Part shown: positions 14,811-17,390 of the stretch, one piece after another
How positions within the stretch are numbered: the first letter of the stretch is position 1
Layout of the letters: the number at the start of each line of letters is the position of its first letter
Assembly: GCA_937901695.1 (NCBI GenBank)
Contig: CALDJN010000154.1
Location: 1-17,390, forward strand
DNA: 17,390 nucleotides
Direction of reading: 5' to 3'
Origin: an uncultured Anaerocolumna sp.
Lineage (GTDB): Bacteria > Bacillota > Clostridia > Lachnospirales > Lachnospiraceae
Made by a program: the position numbers and the translations under genes
The notes under the pieces: model-generated
Told to the model about the DNA's origin: nothing
Seen by the model: the letters and a program-made list of their open reading frames with translations, nothing else
The model's database searches: none

Positions 14811-15479
14811 TTACTTAGTATAAGATTGTATTTTTCTTAGTGGATACCTAACCTTATTATTTTTCGAACACCACACATGGGTACCGTGCCCCGATAAATC
14901 TGTACTTGGTACCACACTCAGTCTTTCTCCCAGATTTCTAATTGATAATGCTTCATTAATTTGTTCCCTGGTATAAAGAGTCCCTATGTGATAACCTTCT
15001 GGAGGATTGCCAGGTATGGTTTGATCCCACAACTCTATTATTCTGGTTGTTCCGTCTTCATTGCGAAAATCTGGATGGGAATAATCTATCCCCGAATCAA
15101 TAACCGCAATTAACACACCTTTACCAAATAAATTAAACTCAGCTGTTTGAAGAGGATTAATGCAAGAAGCTGCTCTTCCCTCATTAACGGTATAGAATAG
15201 CCTCTTTGGTTTCTCTATAAATTCTACTTCATGATAATTGGCTAAACGGTCGATTAAATCTTCCCTAATGGTAATAATTGCATATTCATTTTGAAGAGGT
15301 ACCACTATTATATCTAATTCTTCTGCAATCCTACTGATATCTCCGCTATACTTTACAATTAACTCCCAGGTTTTTATCTCTGGAATATATCCTACGTTTA
15401 AGTCTAATGTTTTATCTCGCGTTTGCTCGGTAACATCCAACGCAAGGTTTAATTGATTATCGGCTTTTCCAATTGGCAT
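14811..15479 (-). pseudogene. Subtilisin-family (S8) protease, 5' part, split by the element
   Basis: The N-terminal third of the CspA-like S8 protease whose remainder is at 7440-8595. It has a prodomain-like region (about residues 1-110), catalytic Asp128 in VIDSGIDYSHPDF, and catalytic His198 in DLSGHGTH. Native sequence ends at about His201. The next 21 codons come from the element and finish at a stop at 14811. No signal peptide is apparent at MPIGKADNQL, which fits the cytoplasmic or spore-associated CspA/CspB group rather than a secreted subtilisin. The ribosome site before 15479 is weak. Without Ser and Asn this fragment cannot be an active protease. The gene is divergent from the BlaI-type gene. 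Confidence 0.9.
14875..14883. repeat. Right junction core of the integrated element
   Basis: ACATGGGTA is an exact copy of 8587-8595. The element arm TATTTTTCGAACAC (14858-14871) lies to its left and intact subtilase codons to its right. The core covers the Thr-His codons of GHGTH. Confidence 0.9.
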
Positions 15480-15645
15480 AATGAGTCTCTGCTATACTTT
15501 ATTATTTTAGTATATGCTATGGACTTTGTAGTAAATACTTACTTTTATGAAACATAGGATGATATACAACATGTTTGCTTTGTATAGTAGTCAAGCATAT
15601 CTCTTGGATTGTAAGCAATAAAGTAAAAACATTATAATTTATATA

Positions 15646-15701
15646 TTGACTTCCATCTCCTACAAGTGTATTATATCCATATAATACGCTTGTAGGAGAT
15701 G
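15646..15701 (+). promoter_or_regulatory. Promoter and palindromic operator of the BlaI/M56 unit
   Basis: TTGACT (15646-15651) and TATTAT (15669-15674) have a 17-bp spacer. The palindrome 15654-15675 / 15680-15701 has 22-bp arms with one mismatch around TCCA, and contains TACAAG and CTTGTA half-sites like the TACA/TGTA operators of BlaI and MecI. It covers the -10 box and the start site, so a bound repressor would block RNA polymerase. Its right arm also contains the ribosome site AGGAG (15694-15698), 8 nt before the ATG. Confidence 0.8.
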
Positions 15702-15706
15702 ATGCT

Positions 15707-16090
15707 ATGGTTAAGAAAATTGATAAACTACCTGATACAGAATTAGAAATTATGAAAGAAATTTGGCATAATAAGACACCAATATCAACAACTGAATTAA
15801 AAGTATATTTAGATAAAAAAAGACCTTGGAATGTAAGCGCTCTGCAAACTCTACTTAATAGATTAATTAAAAGAGGTTTTTTAAATAGCTATAAGCAAGG
15901 GAAACACCGATATTATGAGATTTTAATCCAAGAACAAGATTATATTGCAAAGGAAAATGAAAATTTTTTAGAAAAGTTAAATGGAAATTCAATTACCAGA
16001 TTTATAACCAGTCTTTATGAAAATGATGCAATTACAGATGAAGATTTAGAGGAATTAGCTAAATTCATTGAAGAAAAATCCAGGGGGTGA
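15707..16090 (+). CDS. BlaI/MecI-family transcriptional repressor
   Basis: A 127-residue winged-helix repressor of the BlaI/MecI/CopY family. It opens with LPDTELEIMKEIWHNKTPIST and has the recognition region WNVSALQTLLNRLIKRGFL, followed by the wing KQGKHRYYEILI. The C-terminal half (about 80-127) forms the dimer helices. Such repressors are inactivated by proteolysis triggered by a membrane M56 protease, here encoded 6 nt downstream. It almost certainly binds the palindrome at its own promoter and so controls itself. No beta-lactamase gene is visible, so the regulated output is unknown and may lie beyond the window. Confidence 0.93.
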   Translation: MVKKIDKLPDTELEIMKEIWHNKTPISTTELKVYLDKKRPWNVSALQTLLNRLIKRGFLNSYKQGKHRYYEILIQEQDYIAKENENFLEKLNGNSITRFITSLYENDAITDEDLEELAKFIEEKSRG

Positions 16091-16096
16091 TGAAAC

Positions 16097-17390
16097 ATGC
16101 TTGAGAATATATTTAGCTCGGTGATTGAAATTTCATTCACTTCTTCTATAATTATTCTTCTATTACTTGTTACACCATTTATCCAAAAAATATATACAGC
16201 AAAATGGAGGTATATACTGTGGTTTATTCTTACAATACGACTTATAATTCCATTTAACATTACACTTCCTACCACACCTGTTAAGTTGGCAATACCCACC
16301 AATACACTGTCAGTCAATCAGACAATAAATAATAATCAAAGTGTTGTATCTCTAACAGACTTGGCAAAACTCCCCCAAATACAAAAAACACAAGAAAAAA
16401 GCCATAATTACTCATTAAAAGTAATACTCTCTTACGGATGGCTTCTAGGGGCATCAATCTTCTTAGTACGTATTTTCATTATATATAGTCATTTTCGCTA
16501 TAAAATTAAAAAAAATAGTGTTGTTGTTACGAATAGTAAAATATCATACATATTAGATCAGTTATGCCTTGAATTAAATATCAAAAGGCCTCGCATATGT
16601 CTAAGTAAGATCAGATGCAGCCCCATGATGTATGGATTTATTAAACCAACTTTATTCCTATCTAATTTGGATTATGCTGATTATGAATTGGAAATGATTC
16701 TTAGACATGAATTGATTCATTTTAAAAGACATGACCTATGGTATAAACTACTACTCATTTTTGCAAATGCCATTCACTGGTTTAATCCATTGGTTTATCT
16801 TATGGTTAAATCTGCACATGCAGATATAGAGTTCTCTTGTGATGACGAGGTTATCAAGGATTATGATATTACATCAAGAAAATTATATAGTCAGGCTATT
16901 CTAAATTCTATAAAAAAAGAACGATCTCAAGAGGTTGTTTTATCCACGCAATTTAAAGGAGGGAAAAAAGTGTTAAAAAATAGGTTCTCTAATATATTGA
17001 ATACTTCTAAAAAACGTAAAGGAACAATTTCATTATTAATAGCTACACTGTGTATTGTCGTAAGCGGATCATTAGTAGCTTGTACACCAAAAAACTATAA
17101 TGGAAAAAATCTGGGTCAAAATACAAATCAACCAATTGATAATCCCAAAAACGAAGAGAAAGAAAATGTAGAAGACCTTACCAATAATGACACTAAAGAT
17201 ACGTTTACATATGAAAATAATTTATTAGGATTTTCACTTAAACTCCCAGAAGGCTGGGCAAATTTAATTGGTATCAAAGAAAATTATGTTGAATATAGTC
17301 AAGATGGTGGAGCTGGAATTGAAGTCTATCATATAGCAACAAGGGAAGCGCAACCTGATAAAGGTACTTTATTCTATATTGATAGGTGGC
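16097..17390 (+). CDS. M56-family (BlaR1/MecR1-like) sensor metalloprotease, 3' end outside window
   Basis: An integral membrane zinc protease, 431 codons visible and still open at the window edge. Two hydrophobic segments occupy about residues 10-60 and another lies near 125-140. The zinc motif H204-E-L-I-H208 (RHELIHFKRHD) is followed by NAIHWFNPLVYLM and by DIEFSCDDEV, typical of peptidase M56. A last membrane segment (about 309-330) ends in VACTPK. A hydrophilic Asn/Lys/Glu-rich linker and the start of an outer domain (FTYENNLLGFSLKLPEGWA) follow. That domain does not look like the penicillin-binding sensor of BlaR1. The ribosome site GGGGGTGA overlaps the stop codon of the BlaI gene, indicating coupling. 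On receiving a signal it should trigger cleavage of the repressor. Confidence 0.88.
   Translation, partial: MLENIFSSVIEISFTSSIIILLLLVTPFIQKIYTAKWRYILWFILTIRLIIPFNITLPTTPVKLAIPTNTLSVNQTINNNQSVVSLTDLAKLPQIQKTQEKSHNYSLKVILSYGWLLGASIFLVRIFIIYSHFRYKIKKNSVVVTNSKISYILDQLCLELNIKRPRICLSKIRCSPMMYGFIKPTLFLSNLDYADYELEMILRHELIHFKRHDLWYKLLLIFANAIHWFNPLVYLMVKSAHADIEFSCDDEVIKDYDITSRKLYSQAILNSIKKERSQEVVLSTQFKGGKKVLKNRFSNILNTSKKRKGTISLLIATLCIVVSGSLVACTPKNYNGKNLGQNTNQPIDNPKNEEKENVEDLTNNDTKDTFTYENNLLGFSLKLPEGWANLIGIKENYVEYSQDGGAGIEVYHIATREAQPDKGTLFYIDRW

Larger units (their letters stand above)
8596..14883. mobile_element. 6,288-bp serine-recombinase integrative element with a restriction-modification cargo
   Basis: The limits are set by the exact direct repeat ACATGGGTA at 8587-8595 and 14875-14883, and by the two halves of one subtilase gene on either side. 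Excision would leave an open frame of 1,752 nt, exactly 584 codons including stop. The recombinase gene ends 35 nt from the left junction, as is usual for large serine integrases. The inner ends are imperfect inverted repeats (GTGTTTGAAAAATA at 8598-8611; TATTTTTCGAACAC at 14858-14871), the expected arms of attP. Cargo: a small gene, a C5 methyltransferase, a Sau3AI-like nuclease, a Vsr-like nuclease and a broken exonuclease. There are no phage structural, replication or conjugation genes. Confidence 0.92.

Noticed and set aside
8596..14883. Prophage or conjugative transposon
   Set aside because: No capsid, tail, lysis, replication, relaxase or type IV secretion gene is present; only integrase and R-M cargo.

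Overview
The window is low-G+C, AT-rich DNA with clostridial signatures: a KamA-type lysine 2,3-aminomutase, a CspA-like subtilase, a PF06541 (CmpB-type) membrane protein, a BlaI/M56 pair and strong AGGAGG-type ribosome sites. It most resembles a spore-forming Lachnospiraceae/Clostridium chromosome. This is a family-level inference; no database search was made.

Left flank (1-8586). The window opens inside an ABC exporter gene (2-973). A promoter at 1246-1274 then drives a two-gene unit: a D-Ala-D-Ala-ligase-like ATP-grasp enzyme with a 63-residue pentapeptide-repeat insertion (1324-2544), and a short lysine 2,3-aminomutase (2557-3669). These meet a MATE transporter (4247-5626, minus strand) head-on. 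The gap between them is filled by nine direct copies of a 43-bp repeat, capped by an inverted copy. A CmpB-family membrane gene (about 6014-6895, minus) follows, with a 65-bp tandem duplication of its own 3' end.

Central element (8596-14883). A 6,288-bp integrative element splits a subtilase gene at the codons of its catalytic His motif (GHGTH). The 5' part lies at 14811-15479 and the 3' part at 7440-8595, both on the minus strand. The junctions share an exact 9-bp direct repeat. Removing one 6,288-bp period leaves an in-frame gene of 1,752 nt (583 codons plus stop). The element carries a large serine recombinase at its left end and a 40-codon gene just upstream of it that is easy to miss. 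It also carries a C5-cytosine methyltransferase facing a Sau3AI/MutH-family restriction endonuclease, a Vsr-type nuclease without the zinc ligands, and a frameshifted DnaQ-like exonuclease. By manual count the element contains one GATC, against about 18 in the 11 kb of flanks. This independently suggests GATC as the recognition site.

Right flank (14884-17390). After the 5' part of the split subtilase comes a divergent BlaI-type repressor gene. Its promoter lies inside a 48-bp near-perfect palindrome, the likely operator. An M56 (BlaR1/MecR1-like) sensor protease gene starts 6 nt after it and runs off the window.

How the genes work together. The element is a compact self-moving restriction-modification island whose removal would restore the host protease. 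The ATP-grasp/aminomutase pair probably makes a beta-lysine-containing product. The BlaI/M56 pair forms a protease-relieved repression switch.
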